Shown here: positions 31,280 to 41,569 of the stretch, in pieces
How positions within the stretch are numbered: the stretch's first letter is position 1
How the letters are laid out: every line of letters starts with the position of its first letter
Assembly: GCA_009767595.1 (NCBI GenBank)
Contig: VSDK01011118.1
Span: forward strand, 572,695-636,694
From: Symbiodinium kawagutii
Lineage: Eukaryota > Sar > Dinophyceae > Suessiales > Symbiodiniaceae
Reading direction: 5' to 3'
DNA: 64,000 nt
Program-made: the position numbers and the translations under genes
Notes under the pieces: generated by a model
Databases searched by the model: none
Told to the model about the DNA's origin: nothing
Seen by the model: only the letters and a program-made list of their open reading frames with translations

Positions 31280-31860
31280 TTGCTTGCATCCTTGTCATCA
31301 ACAAGGAGGAAAACCAGAAAAAAAAAACATGTTTATCATGCAGAACCAGCTGCAACATCTGAAGTTGCACATTGATAATGCCAATCGTGGCTCACAACGA
31401 TCATACCCTCCAGTGCTTCAAAAAATATGATTCTGTTTTCTTGATGGGGCAAATGGATCCAAGTATCGTATTTAATCTTCACTATTTTGTTAATCAAATT
31501 TAGCCATGCATACCCCTTTGTTTGTTCCAGGGCATCTCAAAGGGTTGGCCGTGCCTGTAGCCAACGCTGAGAACGACAAACGCATCCCTCCCTGTGTGGA
31601 ATCATATCCATGCTATTGCCAATGCACTGCAAGTCCGTAGCTGTCGATGATATAAGCCGTGAAAAATATGAGCCATCGTGCTGTACCTGTCATTGGGGAC
31701 AGTTTTCACAACACTATAGCCAAAAAACGACTTGCTATATGCAGGTCCATGGTAAATGACCATTGGTGTCAATAATGGGTCAGCGTCATTAACAATGATC
31801 TAAATATTATATTGTTAACAATTTTAAGTAATGAACCATTCTAAACCTTCATTAACCACT
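31280..31860. other. Spacer, no gene recognised
   Basis: Unique-looking at first, becoming A/C-rich (AACCATCATCTAACC) toward the exon at 31927. Confidence 0.4.
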
Positions 31861-31926
31861 GCTAGCCATCATCTCACCATGACCTAACCATCATCTAACC
31901 ACGACCGTTCACCATGGTCCAACCAC

Positions 31927-32092
31927 CGGCTGTTCCACCGCCATGGCCGCCACCCTGGGGCCCCGAGTCTGAGGGACATTTCCTCTCGGATCACGTCCCG
32001 CAGCTGACCCCAGGAAGACGTCGCCTGGATCCGATCCACCGGTGAGGTGAGATCCATCGTAGATTTGAAGCGAGCGATCATCAAATCGCCAG
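31927..32092 (-). CDS. Internal exon whose acceptor is a family B end
   Basis: On minus the sequence GCTTGACCCAG of a degenerate family B copy acts as acceptor. The exon reads GDLMIARFKSTMDLTSPVDR, then IQATSSWGQLRDVIREEMSL, and ends at CCG/GTGGTTGG, phase 2 in and 2 out. Amphipathic, charged and convincing. No family recognised. Confidence 0.6.
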
Positions 32093-32198
32093 CTGGGTCA
32101 AGCAGTTAATCAACCACCGAACGGGACTAGTCGCCACCAATAATATAGAAAATGATGGTTAATCAGTAGGGACAATGTCATTTTGATAAGGGTCAAAT
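32093..32198 (+). mobile_element. Family B element, degenerate copy
   Basis: GGGTCAAGCAGTTAATCAACCACC at the left matches the sense end of family B. The internal ATAGAAAATGATGGTTAATCA and terminal AGGGTCA match loosely. The outer repeat bases are lost. Confidence 0.6.
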
Positions 32199-32211
32199 AC
32201 GTTCACCCTCC

Positions 32212-32312
32212 GGTAAACTAACCTGGCTAGCTGGATTTTGACCATATTTTGTAGTGAAACCTAGGGAAAACATCAATTGATGGTGGATTTTCCATCGCCA
32301 GGTTAGTTTCCC
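32212..32312. mobile_element. Family E element
   Basis: GGTAAACTAACCTGGCTAGC to CGCCAGGTTAGTTTCCC, with GGTGGATTTTCCAT inside. Flanks CCCTCC and AAAGGG extend the palindrome rather than show a duplication. Confidence 0.8.
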
Positions 32313-32319
32313 AAAGGGT

Positions 32320-32800
32320 TAATAGATATGATTTTAGTTATTGGAGGCATGTATTTATCTTTATACAAAGAAGTATCCAAAAAACATACTTAAATAAATC
32401 TGATTTTAGGGACTGGAGGCATTTACATATGTTGAAATATCGCCAAAAACATTGTACCTATATATGTGCATACATGTAAGTATAGGTGAATGTAAATAAA
32501 AATCGACAAATAACAAATATAAAAAATATATATATATATTTATACATCAATGAATATATATAAATATGCACACAATGTACGTAGATATCCGCAGTATGGT
32601 GCTGCGTTCATGAATTATGGATCAAGAAACATGTACATGGACATGTCCATCCAAACACGTGGACCTATGGGACATGTTCTTATTGGTGAAAAATGTGACA
32701 TGTCTGATTTAAAACCTATGAGATCCTATGAGCATATGTTGCCATATGTTTTCACAAACATTTGCATATACACGCGACTACATGTGTATCACTTGTGCTC
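32320..32800. other. AT-rich spacer
   Basis: TATA/ATAAATA patches at 32510-32570. No exon seen. A plus ORF begins in this stretch, but its coding part starts near 32811. Confidence 0.4.
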
Positions 32801-32810
32801 CCAGCTACCA

Positions 32811-33047
32811 GTGGTTGTCGGTCCGCCGGTACCGGGAGGTGCGTTTCCAGGAATTGCCAGGAAGTCATACGGCGAACCACGGCAGGTCACTAGGTTGTGC
32901 TTTGAGAAAATCCTAGGTGACCTTTCAGTTGCGGATAACAAGGGGACGTCTTGGCAACCCCAGTCAGCTGTCATGCAGATTCGCGCTGCTCCAGTTGAGT
33001 ACACAAGTCAGGGGTATCTGCATGCAGGTATATGTATGAACGGTTAG
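32811..33047 (+). CDS. Exon candidate, two competing frames
   Basis: After a CAGCTACCAG acceptor one frame reads WLSVRRYREVRFQELPGSHT to a GGCAG/GTCACT donor at about 32885. A second frame reads VVVGPPVPGGAFPGIARKSY and VADNKGTSWQPQSAVMQIRA through to a stop at 33047. At least the first 75 bases are probably exon. Confidence 0.5.
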   Translation: MVVGPPVPGGAFPGIARKSYGEPRQVTRLCFEKILGDLSVADNKGTSWQPQSAVMQIRAAPVEYTSQGYLHAGICMNG

Positions 33048-33412
33048 TCTAACGCAAGCCCCAGACCGTGACCTAACATCAAACATCATCCATCGTGAGG
33101 TCAGCCAGGAAACGATCGACAAATAACACCATCTGAGCGCTTCATGCCTATCCAATTGTGATCGATTAGTCAAGCTAGTTCCTCCTCCCAAGGCAAGAGT
33201 CATTGACCCTGCCGAAAACTGAGATCCCCATAGAAGCACAGGATTGATCAAGAAAGATTTGTTTCTGAGTGCTTAATTTTGGCAAATTGCGGCAACTGAA
33301 CGGTCAATATTCCAAAGGTAAATAGTTGTATGTCTACTGCTAGTCATGGTAAATCTGCGCTTAGTATGAATGTATACTGGATAGATACCGCACTACATGC
33401 TGTCCCTTCCAG

Positions 33413-33487
33413 TAAGGGTTGCCAGGCAACATCGCACACCATTGTCGGTCGGTGCCCTCATGATGTGTTCCACATCCTCAACAATGG
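33413..33487 (+). CDS. Internal exon ending at a family B donor
   Basis: Acceptor CTGTCCCTTCCAG; the exon then ends ATGG/GTCAATA at the terminus of a family B element. Two frames are open: RVARQHRTPLSVGALMMCST and CQATSHTIVGRCPHDVFHIL. Splice signals are better than average. The frame is undecided. Confidence 0.5.
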
Positions 33488-33590
33488 GTCAATATTAGCC
33501 ATCCATTTATAGGGGATAATAACCAACAATGATAGGGAAAATAATGGTCAATGATGGGGAACCAGGGGTACAGGGTTTTGACCCATAGAC
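33484..33590 (+). mobile_element. Family B element, copy 5
   Basis: Opposite orientation to copies 1-4: ATGGGTCAATATTAGCC to GTTTTGACCCATAGAC. The core GGGGAACCAGGGGTACAGGG is the complement of the forward copies. The outermost left bases are missing. Confidence 0.85.
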
Positions 33591-33891
33591 ACATGACGGA
33601 ATGATATAGGATCGACAAACTGGATGATATTCACACCGTTTGTTTAGCAACAATGTTGCTACAAACGCAAACATCAACTTTGGAATTGGTAGGGTGAGAT
33701 AGATTCACTAAAATTAGTTTATGATGTTTATAGATACGGTGAAAGAGAATGGGCATTTGGTGGATAGTAACCAACAACAAGAAATGACAATCAAGATCAT
33801 CAGCAATCCAAATGATTTGATTCAATTCTAGCTTCCCTGCCTGACCATTGTCTAAACCATTGTGCAGCATCATGAGCCATGGTCAACAACT

Positions 33892-34001
33892 GGCAGTGGG
33901 TCAAAAACCCGTACCCCTGGTTCCCTATCATTAACCATTGTTTCCCTATTATTGTTGGTTACTATCCCCCATTTTTGGTTGGTTGATATTGACCCATAGC
34001 C
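33892..34001 (-). mobile_element. Family B element, copy 6
   Basis: GGCAGTGGGTCA to TGACCCATAGCC, 110 bp, with a perfect AACT duplication at 33888-33891 and 34002-34005. Confidence 0.95.
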
Positions 34002-34130
34002 AACTACTCTGGATATAAACTTTCCAGGCTTCACTACCTGCGCTGGTGGCATGTGCTTGCCTGCAGTTTCTCCTCTTCCGGCTGCCTCGCTTGCGCCAAT
34101 ACCCCGGCCTGCCAGGGTGGCTCAGAAAAT
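33994..34130. CDS. Coding-like island beside family B copy 6, strand uncertain
   Basis: On minus, PGRPGYWRKRGSRKRRNCRQ and AHATSAGSEAWKVYIQSSWL run into the element donor (CTATGG/GTCAAT). On plus, the element's CCCATAG could be an acceptor followed by YSGYKLSRLHYLRWWHVLAC. The element supplies a splice site in either case. Confidence 0.45.
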
Positions 34131-34304
34131 CTGGTGCTGACAGCATGGCTGTGGCAACGGTGCTGGTTCATGGTGGTTCATGTTGGTTCTTGATGATAAA
34201 TGATGGTCTTAGTGGGTCAAACGAAGTTCAACTCAATTTGTGTTGGTGTTTCTTGCGTTGTTTGCTGGATTCCCTCGGGTTCTTCATATCAACTTCCAAC
34301 AGCC

Positions 34305-34500
34305 TGTGACCACCACTGCCTCCGCGTAACGCCTCACCCGGTCGCCTCTGGAATCGCCAAGGTATCGGCAATGCGCTGCATGTTTGGAAGCATCCTGGGC
34401 AGCGAAAGCTTTCCCGGACGCCTGGTGAATGCAGGTCCCGCCGAAGGCACATGGTTGCATTCATGGCAGAATTATGTCGCACAGCCGCACGATCTGGCAC
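34305..34500 (+). CDS. Exon candidate, unknown protein
   Basis: After CTTCCAACAG, plus frames read CDHHCLRVTPHPVASGIAKV or RLWNRQGIGNALHVWKHPGQ. Both are protein-like over a GC-rich island that ends at a (CA)n patch. Confidence 0.45.
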
Positions 34501-34800
34501 ACACACACACACTATATATATATATATATACATATGTTTATTTATCTATTAATATCTAGAGATATAAATCTATTATTTATATAAATAAATAAGAAAAATT
34601 TGTATATATATATATATATATATAGATATATACGTATCCATTGTGTCTTCCATATCTACAAATATAAATATATAAATATCTATTCTTGAATATAAACAGT
34701 ATATATATATATATATGTGTGTGTGTGTTTTTAATTACATGTACCTATATAGAAAAAGGTGTTCATAAATATTTGAAAACTAAAATATATGTATAGATCT
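34500..34800. repeat. (CA)n and (TA)n-rich AT tract
   Basis: Several TATATA runs interleaved with AAATAAATA, ending in a (TG)n patch near 34715. Confidence 0.9.
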
Positions 34801-35289
34801 TATCTTTTTATATACGTACTTAAAAAAACTACCAATGCATATGCTTGAGCAACGTCTTCAAAAAACGTATAGACATGCAAACAAGAGTTTATATTTGCAT
34901 ATTTAGCAGAATATATGTATGCATCTGTGTTTCCTTGTTCAATAATACTAGTGAACTTGACAATAGGGAGCACGACGCACCCACGACCGCTGCCACACGT
35001 CATCACCGAAACCGGGTCGTAGTACCCAACTGAAAGTTATGGCTGGTTGATGATGGCTAATGAATGATGTCATATCACAGTTAGTAATGGTCTACAGTCA
35101 CACAACCATACATAGTTAACTCAGGTTCATGCACATAGGTATTAAGATAATACCAGGATGATGACTACAGGGATGTAAGGGTTGATACTTGATCATGCAT
35201 GGCTGGTGAATTATGATGGTGAACGTTGGTCAATCATGATGATGAATCATGATTGGTCATGGGCAACATCCAATTATGTTACCCCCCAG

Positions 35290-35339
35290 GGACGTCCCAG
35301 TGAGGGGCTCTGATGACTTTGTTTCCTTTGGTCGCCAGG
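35290..35339 (+). CDS. Small internal exon, unknown protein
   Basis: ATGTTACCCCCCAG acceptor, then DVPVRGSDDFVSFGRQ and a CAGG/GTGGGC donor; 50 bases, phase 1 in and 1 out. The Asp/Phe/Gly-rich phrase looks coding in only one frame. Confidence 0.5.
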
Positions 35340-35639
35340 GTGGGCGTCAGGGTTGCACGAGCAATTGCTATACATGGGTTGGCCAACAATCAAAACCATG
35401 GACAAAAAGCAAAGGCCCCTAAATCAACAGAGAGTTACAGGGGTTCGAACGAATTACTCAAATAAAAACACTAGAAATGATTCACCCAACTTCAATAATA
35501 TAGTAAAGAAAATGCTTGGTGGCTTATAGATCCCTTGCTAAAAATATACCTAAGTTAGTGGGTATAAGCCATCCAGAATGTACCAACCAAATCTATTGGT
35601 CAGATCTTGGAACTGTTTAGGAAAACGATTCACCACCTG

Positions 35640-35786
35640 AGAGACGGTGAACCAACTCCACCACGCGAAGCTTCGGTTTCATGGGGCCGCCGAACATCAC
35701 TACACGGGGCGCCACCTGCAGGTGCTCCCCAAGAGTCCAGCGTTTGCGAAGGCAGCTGGCTGAAGGAAACAAACATGTGGCTATGG
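35640..35786 (+). CDS. Exon candidate joined to family B copy 7
   Basis: A GC-rich island with all three plus frames partly open. One (LPKSPAFAKAAG, preceded by RFHGAAEHHYTGRHLQV) ends before the element. Another (SVCEGSWLKETNMWLW) reaches the element donor CTATGG/GTCAAGC. Confidence 0.4.
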
Positions 35787-35889
35787 GTCAAGCAGTTAAC
35801 CAACCAACTCATGGGGGAACCAACAAAACTATAGGGAAAACAATGGTTAACAGGGGGGAACCAGGGGTACGGGGTTTTGACCCACTGCC
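35779..35889 (+). mobile_element. Family B element, copy 7
   Basis: Sense orientation on plus: GGCTATGGGTCA to TGACCCACTGCC, 111 bp, with a perfect ATGT duplication at 35775-35778 and 35890-35893. Confidence 0.95.
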
Positions 35890-35899
35890 ATGTAATAAA

Positions 35900-36410
35900 T
35901 TCATTGATGTCCCAAAAAAGGTCCAAGGTGCAAGGCTCAGAGGTCTCTTTCTGTCAACAGGCGAACTTGCTTGCTGTATTCTGTGTGGGTATGTCCGTTT
36001 GTCCTATTTTGCGGTGTGGGCAATGGAAAATATGTATACACAGACTAAAGATGTTGTAGATATCTGATATCTTTCATAACTATATAACACCCACTGCCCT
36101 CTTCATGCGTGTAACTGCAAACTCCAAAACCTACAGGCTCAATATGCTAGCAACCCCACTGAATATAAATACCGCCGACCATTCCTTAGCAATAACACGT
36201 AACAAGCATGAATAGCTTAGCTTACGCACCAACGAATCAATGTTTAATGATTGTCGCATGGACCCATACATCCCCAATGATTCACCACTTTGTAACGCTT
36301 TGTAACGACTGTTGGTGGTAGCCCAGAAAGCTATGCATCTTTCACTAGCCCAGCCTCAGTGGCAGGGAACACCACTGGACGCCCTCACATGATGAACTGA
36401 GATCTGCTGC
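35900..36410. other. Spacer, no gene recognised
   Basis: Mixed sequence with only shadow ORFs. Confidence 0.35.
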
Positions 36411-36417
36411 GGGAGGT

Positions 36418-36533
36418 TCACGAAAACGGGTCACATAATGCGTACTGCTGCCATAAACGGCCGAAGGAAACGTCCATGTTGGACCATGATGCGCAGCATC
36501 GGGGACGCCCACCACCGAGTACTGACGTGGTCA
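36418..36533 (-). CDS. Terminal exon candidate, unknown
   Basis: The minus frame reads SVLGGGRPRCCASWSNMDVS and FGRLWQQYALCDPFS to TGA. The start is not defined. Confidence 0.45.
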
Positions 36534-36783
36534 GAAAAAATGACAGGTTGAAAAACATCCGTTAATGACAGGAACATCAGCATAACCCCTGCAACCAAAA
36601 GAGCAATACCATGGACCCATCATGAAGCTCCCAAGAATTAGGTTTTGAGCCATGTGACTGTGACCCAATGTCCATCATCATCGTTTCTACCGATCACCAC
36701 CCCAATTTGTTTGGCATTGACCCCAAGGTCTGGGTTCCATCAACCCAAGCCACAGCCACCGGGAGATCTGTACCGGTCAAACC

Positions 36784-36987
36784 TTGACTCAAAAATCATG
36801 CATCACTTGGTGGTCCAAAGGGAGTGCGTCCCTCCCCTGGCGAGTCCCGGGGGCTCCACCAGGTGCCCAAGTGATGGATGCCGGGCCCCAACTGTCTGTT
36901 TTCAAGCAGCGCTTGGGCGGTGCCAGGTCAGACGAAGGTGGCAAAAAATCCGCTGCCAGCTGCAGCTCCAAGAAAAAAACCGCCTGA
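36784..36987 (+). CDS. Terminal exon, Lys-rich C terminus
   Basis: The plus frame includes GAQVMDAGPQLSVFKQRLGG, then ARSDEGGKKSAASCSSKKKT and a TGA. The basic Ser/Lys tail is typical of a true C terminus. An alternative plus frame spans 36645-37052 but is less balanced. Acceptor not fixed. Confidence 0.5.
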   Translation: MTQKSCITWWSKGSASLPWRVPGAPPGAQVMDAGPQLSVFKQRLGGARSDEGGKKSAASCSSKKKTA

Positions 36988-37128
36988 AAGGCCGAAATCC
37001 AAGTGGTAAGCCAAACCTGAGAAAATCCCTGAAGTTTTCACTAGAGTGGTAAGCCAAATGCGTAACAGTGGCCTAGAGTCTACTCCCTGAAGTTCTGAAG
37101 GGACAGTTTGCTCAATTTCAATAGCATA

Positions 37129-37308
37129 CTGGGGCATACCCCCATGGCGGCCAGTGGCGGTGTTCCAACGCACATGCCCCAAATGGACGGGTTGTTGGAA
37201 GCTGTCTTGGCACAGGTAAGGCTGGCAAACCGGTGGCATTGGCCAGGCCCGGTGCGTTGCCAGGGTTGCTACCAGCAGTACTCAGCCAGCAAAAATCGGA
37301 AGCCGTAG
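37129..37308 (+). CDS. Exon candidate with strong donor
   Basis: The plus frame MAASGGVPTHMPQMDGLLEA ends VLAQ at a CAG/GTAAGG donor near 37216. Reading through instead gives a longer frame to TAG at 37308. Downstream, SEAVARLRAGAAEWS is another possible exon. Minus frames are also open here. Confidence 0.5.
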   Translation: MGHTPMAASGGVPTHMPQMDGLLEAVLAQVRLANRWHWPGPVRCQGCYQQYSASKNRKP

Positions 37309-37423
37309 CACGGCTTAGAGCAGGAGCAGCAGAATGGAGTAGTTGGTTCATGGATTGACGAACTAATTATATACTATATACATATCATACATCATACTTC
37401 ATAATTTGATAACCACTGAGTAT

Positions 37424-37723
37424 TCATAAATCATTACAATGGTTGGTACACTGTCCTTTCCTCGACTGCACACTTCGCCGTTGAATGACAAGCTGCATAT
37501 GGTTTAACGATGGGCTAATTCCCTGGCAAAACTGAACAGTTCCTGTTCGCAAGGTTACCAACAGGAATCGCTGTGTTCCGCTGCGCCAAGTGGTAAAACT
37601 GGGCGGTCGGATGTCTCCGGCAAAACGAGTCGATCCACTTGGATGGGAAGCTGTTGAGTCTGTAGGTTCAATGAGCAAGTAGCGGTGAGTGTAGCTAGCT
37701 CCTGTGTTGGTACCACGTGGCAT
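37424..37723 (-). CDS. ORF, unknown protein
   Basis: Minus 99-codon frame from ATG at 37723: YLLIEPTDSTASHPSGSTRF and RSGTQRFLLVTLRTGTVQFC. Convergent with the plus exon at 37129. No family. Confidence 0.45.
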   Translation of the reverse strand: MPRGTNTGASYTHRYLLIEPTDSTASHPSGSTRFAGDIRPPSFTTWRSGTQRFLLVTLRTGTVQFCQGISPSLNHMQLVIQRRSVQSRKGQCTNHCNDL

Positions 37724-37749
37724 CCCTCAACTAGGGAAATTGATTCGAA

Positions 37750-38195
37750 CAGCTAACGAAACAAACACAGCTGTCATGGTAACTATGACAAAAGTCATGA
37801 ATTCCCCGAGAACATGCCACTGTTTAATTGGAAACTCTTTGCTACATTTCAAGTCAGGACATGTTAGGATACGTCAAAACATGTCCAGCCGTACCGGATT
37901 TCACAGCGCAATCTCGTTGTAGGGAGCTGTGGGGGTTGCCAAGGATCATCATCAATCTCTTTGTTCCTTCGGATTTTTGACCATCAAAAACCAATAGAGG
38001 TCATCATCTATGTTTATTCACACCTCGTATTTACATGTTCTCACGTACTTGTTGTCTTCAATAACTTATCAGTTGTTAACCATTGATGACTGATATGACA
38101 TTATTATTGATGATTGTTAACCCTTGTTAACCGTTACTGTAACCACTGTTAACTATTGCTTCCTATCGAAGTTTGTCACCTGTTGCCAATGGCGG
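37750..38195. other. Spacer, A/C-rich near the next exon
   Basis: TTAACCCTTGTTAACCGTTACTG-type degenerate repeats from 38080. No gene. Confidence 0.4.
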
Positions 38196-38200
38196 TTCAC

Positions 38201-38330
38201 CTGGTGACAGTTCATCCTGGTCATCCAAGTGGGCGCCTAAAATCATGCAGGAATTGCGCAAGCAGCGGTCCAGTGGAACAGCACGGGTAAGGTGATCGCT
38301 GTTGATGGTAACCTTAGGGCTCCTAAGACC
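38201..38330 (-). CDS. Internal exon, unknown protein
   Basis: Minus acceptor CAGCCCCAG, donor CACCAG/GTGAACC, 130 bases, phase 0 in and 1 out. It reads GLRSPKVTINSDHLTRAVPL, then DRCLRNSCMILGAHLDDQDE. One of the most convincing exons in the window, but no family is recognised. Confidence 0.65.
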
Positions 38331-38444
38331 CTGGGGCTGACTTTTCACAACCTTCTCCGAAGATATGACTGGAGCACTAGGGTAAATGGATGATATCCAA
38401 AAATGGCAATCAAGGCAATTGTTTCCGTTTCCAGTCGATAGTAG

Positions 38445-38655
38445 AGTCAGTAAGCAGCTGTAGTTTCCAGCAATTTAGGCCTAAAACTAAAGGAGTATAT
38501 AGTCGTAAACCCAGCATTTTCATGCATTTTCCAGCAATTTAGCCCTACAACATCAACATCGCTGCTGTTCCACGAGCTGCGCGTTGATCGCGCTCCCAGC
38601 CGCGCCGTCAGTTTGTCCGTCTCACAAAACGAAGCGCTCTTCCCGCTCTAGGACC
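38445..38655 (-). CDS. Exon candidate, unknown
   Basis: A TTTTTTCTTCCTGACAG acceptor opens either a short phase-0 exon (VLEREERFV with GTGAGA donor) or a longer frame (ETDKLTARLGARSTRSSWNS) to a stop. The short reading has the better splice signals. Confidence 0.45.
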
Positions 38656-38825
38656 TGTCAGGAAGAAAAAACGGCCCAAGGGTTGGACAACTATCAGTTA
38701 CAACCATCATCAACGGCAATGAAGTTGAATGGAATTGACAACCGTGTAATCATGTCCACGTAGAACTGTCAGTTCTCAAGTCGAAAAATGCCAGTTGAAC
38801 CAGCGTTGAGCCATTACTACCATTT

Positions 38826-38971
38826 GGTGAACGGACACGGGCACTGCTGGTAGCTCCTGGCCTCGCTCCCTCCCAACCCCAAAGCAAGGCGGCCGGACCC
38901 AGCACTGTCGGTAGTGTCGTCGAGTTACCTCATCGATTCTATGGCTCCAAGTGGGGGAAGAGGAGCAGCAT
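38826..38971 (+). CDS. Exon candidate before an (AGT)n tract
   Basis: The plus frame GERTRALLVAPGLAPSQPQS and VGSVVELPHRFYGSKWGKRS ends at ATG/GTAGCAG, just before the trinucleotide tract. Confidence 0.5.
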
Positions 38972-39060
38972 GGTAGCAGTACCAGTGGTAGTGACAGGAG
39001 TAGAAATAGTAGCAGTAGCAGTAGGAGTAGTGGGAATAGTAGGAGTAGTAGGAGTAGTCA

Positions 39061-39110
<50 letters not shown>

Positions 39111-39240
39111 TAGTAGCAGCAGTAGTAGTGATAATTTATAGTGGCAGTGGTAATGGAAAAATGTGGTTAGTAGTGGCAGTAGTAGTTGCAGTAGCAGTGG
39201 CAGTGGTAGTGGTGTTGCCGAGCTTGGTTGCTGGTGGTTC
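38972..39240 (+). repeat. Degenerate (AGT)n / (AGC)n tract
   Basis: AGT-rich triplets, pure from about 39060 to 39108, with GTGGCAGT variants on both sides. Confidence 0.93.
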
Positions 39241-39249
39241 TGCTGTTGC

Positions 39250-40195
39250 GTGAATATGTCCTATTGCTACTGGCCATCAATAAAGGAACTGGCTGGATCT
39301 TTCGGTTGTTTGATACATATTACGGAAGTAGGCTATGAAGCAATCCCTAGTGGTAATTATGCTTGTTCTGAATAGCCTGGAGCAGTCACAAGATAGTATC
39401 TTATAGTATCTTCATGGCACGCTCTGCCAAGATTACATGTGAAATTCCAAAAAACGATACAAGCAGCTACAACTAAATAATGTACACTTATATAACTCTT
39501 CCAAAATAATACCGGCGGTAACTAATACAAGTCTGGCAATGCTTTCTGACACACAATAATCAGCGGCTCGTTGGAAACAAATTTAAGGTGGAACCAGGCC
39601 AAACATCATCCGATCATCATCCAAATAAACCTCTGTGAAACAGAAATAATGGGAGTTGGAGCTGACTATGCTGAGTTAATACGAGTAATTGTGCAGTGGT
39701 AGGTCATGATGATTATATGGTTAATCATGGCCATATGTGGCTCGTGCCTGGAAACAGCGGCTTGTAGATAGTTTTATACTGGTTATGATGGCACATTGAT
39801 GGTGATTGTTGTATATATACACATTCAGGTGATGTTCATCGAGAATCACGGGTCGATCATGGTTGGTAGTGGCTGATGCGGATTAATCACAGAGACTGGC
39901 TGCCACCAGTTTAAGCTGATGACCCACCTTCGGTTTAGCGACCTCCCGATATTTACAAAGGATCCTGATATCAACTCCTGTAATTGACCCCTATACAACT
40001 CAAATCAACAAGAGCTGGTTGTAGAACCTCTAGCCCCCCATTGGTAGAACCATCCTACACACAAAAGATAAAGCATCAGCACTAGTGACATCTTCACGTC
40101 ATCTTACTTGTTTATTTGATTGGTGCTGATGATTGTATGGTAAGCTTCAGCATTAGTAAGACTTGGTAACATTCAGTGACATAGCACTGTTTTAG
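39250..40195. other. Spacer, no gene recognised
   Basis: AT-rich with scattered GATGGTTGAT motifs. Confidence 0.4.
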
Positions 40196-40269
40196 ACGGG
40201 GATGTGGCTGTGCATTGCTTCACCCCGGTGACCGTTCAACGTAGGTGGCGTGGTTCACGCCAAGTAGCA

Positions 40270-40355
40270 CTCACAGAGCGAGAACGGCCCAGGGGAGAGC
40301 CCGGAGGGACCTCAAGAGTGACAGATGAACCGGGGATTGGAAAATCAATGGTTCA
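40270..40355 (-). CDS. Exon candidate, strand uncertain
   Basis: Minus reads IPGSSVTLEVPPGSPLGRSR ending CTCT/GTGAGTGC. Plus reads RRWRGSRQVALTERERPRGE in a longer frame. The exact GTGAGT donor favours minus. Confidence 0.4.
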
Positions 40356-40625
40356 CCAGTGCCGGTCTTTGCGTGAAGCTTTGTCCCATGTTTGTTGGTT
40401 TAACCACTGTTATTATCTGTTATTAAGTTTCTCCTATTTTTTACATTTCACTCTTTGAACTTCAGTTGGCTGATAGCGAGAAGTCCCTCAACTTCAGGAG
40501 AAAAATGCAAAGACGCAATCCAAAAAGCAAGGATAGTCCAGAAAGGATTGTATCGTATCAAAATTACTGTATTCAAAACAGTTCATGTTTTTGGCATCTA
40601 TTAAATTCTATTAGCAACAAAAAAT

Positions 40626-40907
40626 GTGTCTGAGTCATCGCGGCAGTTTGAGGTCCTGTTTCATGAAGCCTTTCAACAAATTGAAAAAAAGAGTCCATGC
40701 AAATGCCCGTGGCTGAGACCGCGGTGGAAGCCCATTCTCACTCTCTCCATCGCCATCCCGAAGGTTCAGCAAAGGCTGGGGGCGAGCTTGTGGCCCAGCC
40801 AAAAAGAGCCACAAAGCAACACACAAGCCCAAGGGTGCAATCTATTTTTGGAAAAGGGGTACGTCCTGCACCCTGAGACAATCAACCTCACCCCTAATCA
40901 AACATAG
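40626..40907 (+). CDS. ORF, unknown protein
   Basis: 93-codon plus frame: FEVLFHEAFQQIEKKSPCKC, then KPILTLSIAIPKVQQRLGAS, to TAG. The overlapping minus ORF (PLLNLRDGDGESENGLPPRS) is also plausible. Confidence 0.4.
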   Translation: MSESSRQFEVLFHEAFQQIEKKSPCKCPWLRPRWKPILTLSIAIPKVQQRLGASLWPSQKEPQSNTQAQGCNLFLEKGYVLHPETINLTPNQT

Positions 40908-41219
40908 TAAAACTGACCATATCCAATGAGTAAAACATCCATAATTTCGGGGATGCTTGATTGCCCGCGGGCGTGTAGTGCCGGGAGACCAGAAGTTACT
41001 TCTTTCTCTTTGTGGTTTCGGGCTTCTTCTAAGTGGCGCTGGCCATGAATATATAATGGCGTGACTCAATCTTCCAATGTTGGCCCAAACCCGTCCAGCT
41101 AGGCTTAACACTGAATCCGGGAAAACATGCGTCAATCTACGAGGGGCCCACCATGCATCTCTCCCATACCCAGTCAACCCATCCAGAGCTGGCAAGCGAA
41201 CAAAATTCCCGCGAGCCAT
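40842..41219 (-). CDS. ORF, unknown protein
   Basis: 125-codon minus frame with GYGRDAWWAPRRLTHVFPDS and VWANIGRLSHAIIYSWPAPL. The lack of introns over 1 kb and the coding look of both strands set 40.6-41.6 kb apart from its surroundings. Confidence 0.4.
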   Translation of the reverse strand: MARGNFVRLPALDGLTGYGRDAWWAPRRLTHVFPDSVLSLAGRVWANIGRLSHAIIYSWPAPLRRSPKPQRERSNFWSPGTTRPRAIKHPRNYGCFTHWIWSVLLCLIRGEVDCLRVQDVPLFQK

Positions 41220-41566
41220 CTAGCCAGCACAACTCAGCACAACCATCTTACATGACAAATTCTCCAGGAACTGCTCGACCAATTTCCATTCTCCCCCCAT
41301 CCCCTGGGATGTCATACCACGGCCGTGGGTCTCCAGGGAAGGACCCCAGGTCCACGTGTGACGGGCGAGAACGCCTTGGTTGTGAACACCGGGTTCATCG
41401 AGTTGGGGAAGTGCCCACTGAATCGTTGAACCATGGGATCCCACCTGAACGCAGTCGACGCTGGCCACATCCCCATGTGGCCGCCGTATCACAGGAAGAT
41501 TGCGAAAGTTCTTACTGCATGGTTGGTCTTTGGCTTGCGGACATCCCGCAAGTAGATCGTTTATAG
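41153..41566 (+). CDS. ORF, unknown protein
   Basis: 137-codon plus frame from ATG 41153, with NSREPSSQHNSAQPSYMTNS and RVGEVPTESLNHGIPPERSR. Polar, Ser/Pro-rich and possibly disordered. Overlaps the minus ORF at 40842-41219 by 67 bases. Confidence 0.4.
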   Translation: MHLSHTQSTHPELASEQNSREPSSQHNSAQPSYMTNSPGTARPISILPPSPGMSYHGRGSPGKDPRSTCDGRERLGCEHRVHRVGEVPTESLNHGIPPERSRRWPHPHVAAVSQEDCESSYCMVGLWLADIPQVDRL

Positions 41567-41569
41567 TTT

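Noticed and set aside
31052..31430. Poly-Val, poly-Leu and poly-Gln proteins from the TTG tract
   Set aside because: All frames through a pure triplet tract are open. There is no independent coding evidence.
38985..39253. Ser/Arg-rich splicing-factor-like ORF
   Set aside because: The Ser-rich frame is simply the AGT microsatellite. The better coding frame ends at a donor before it.
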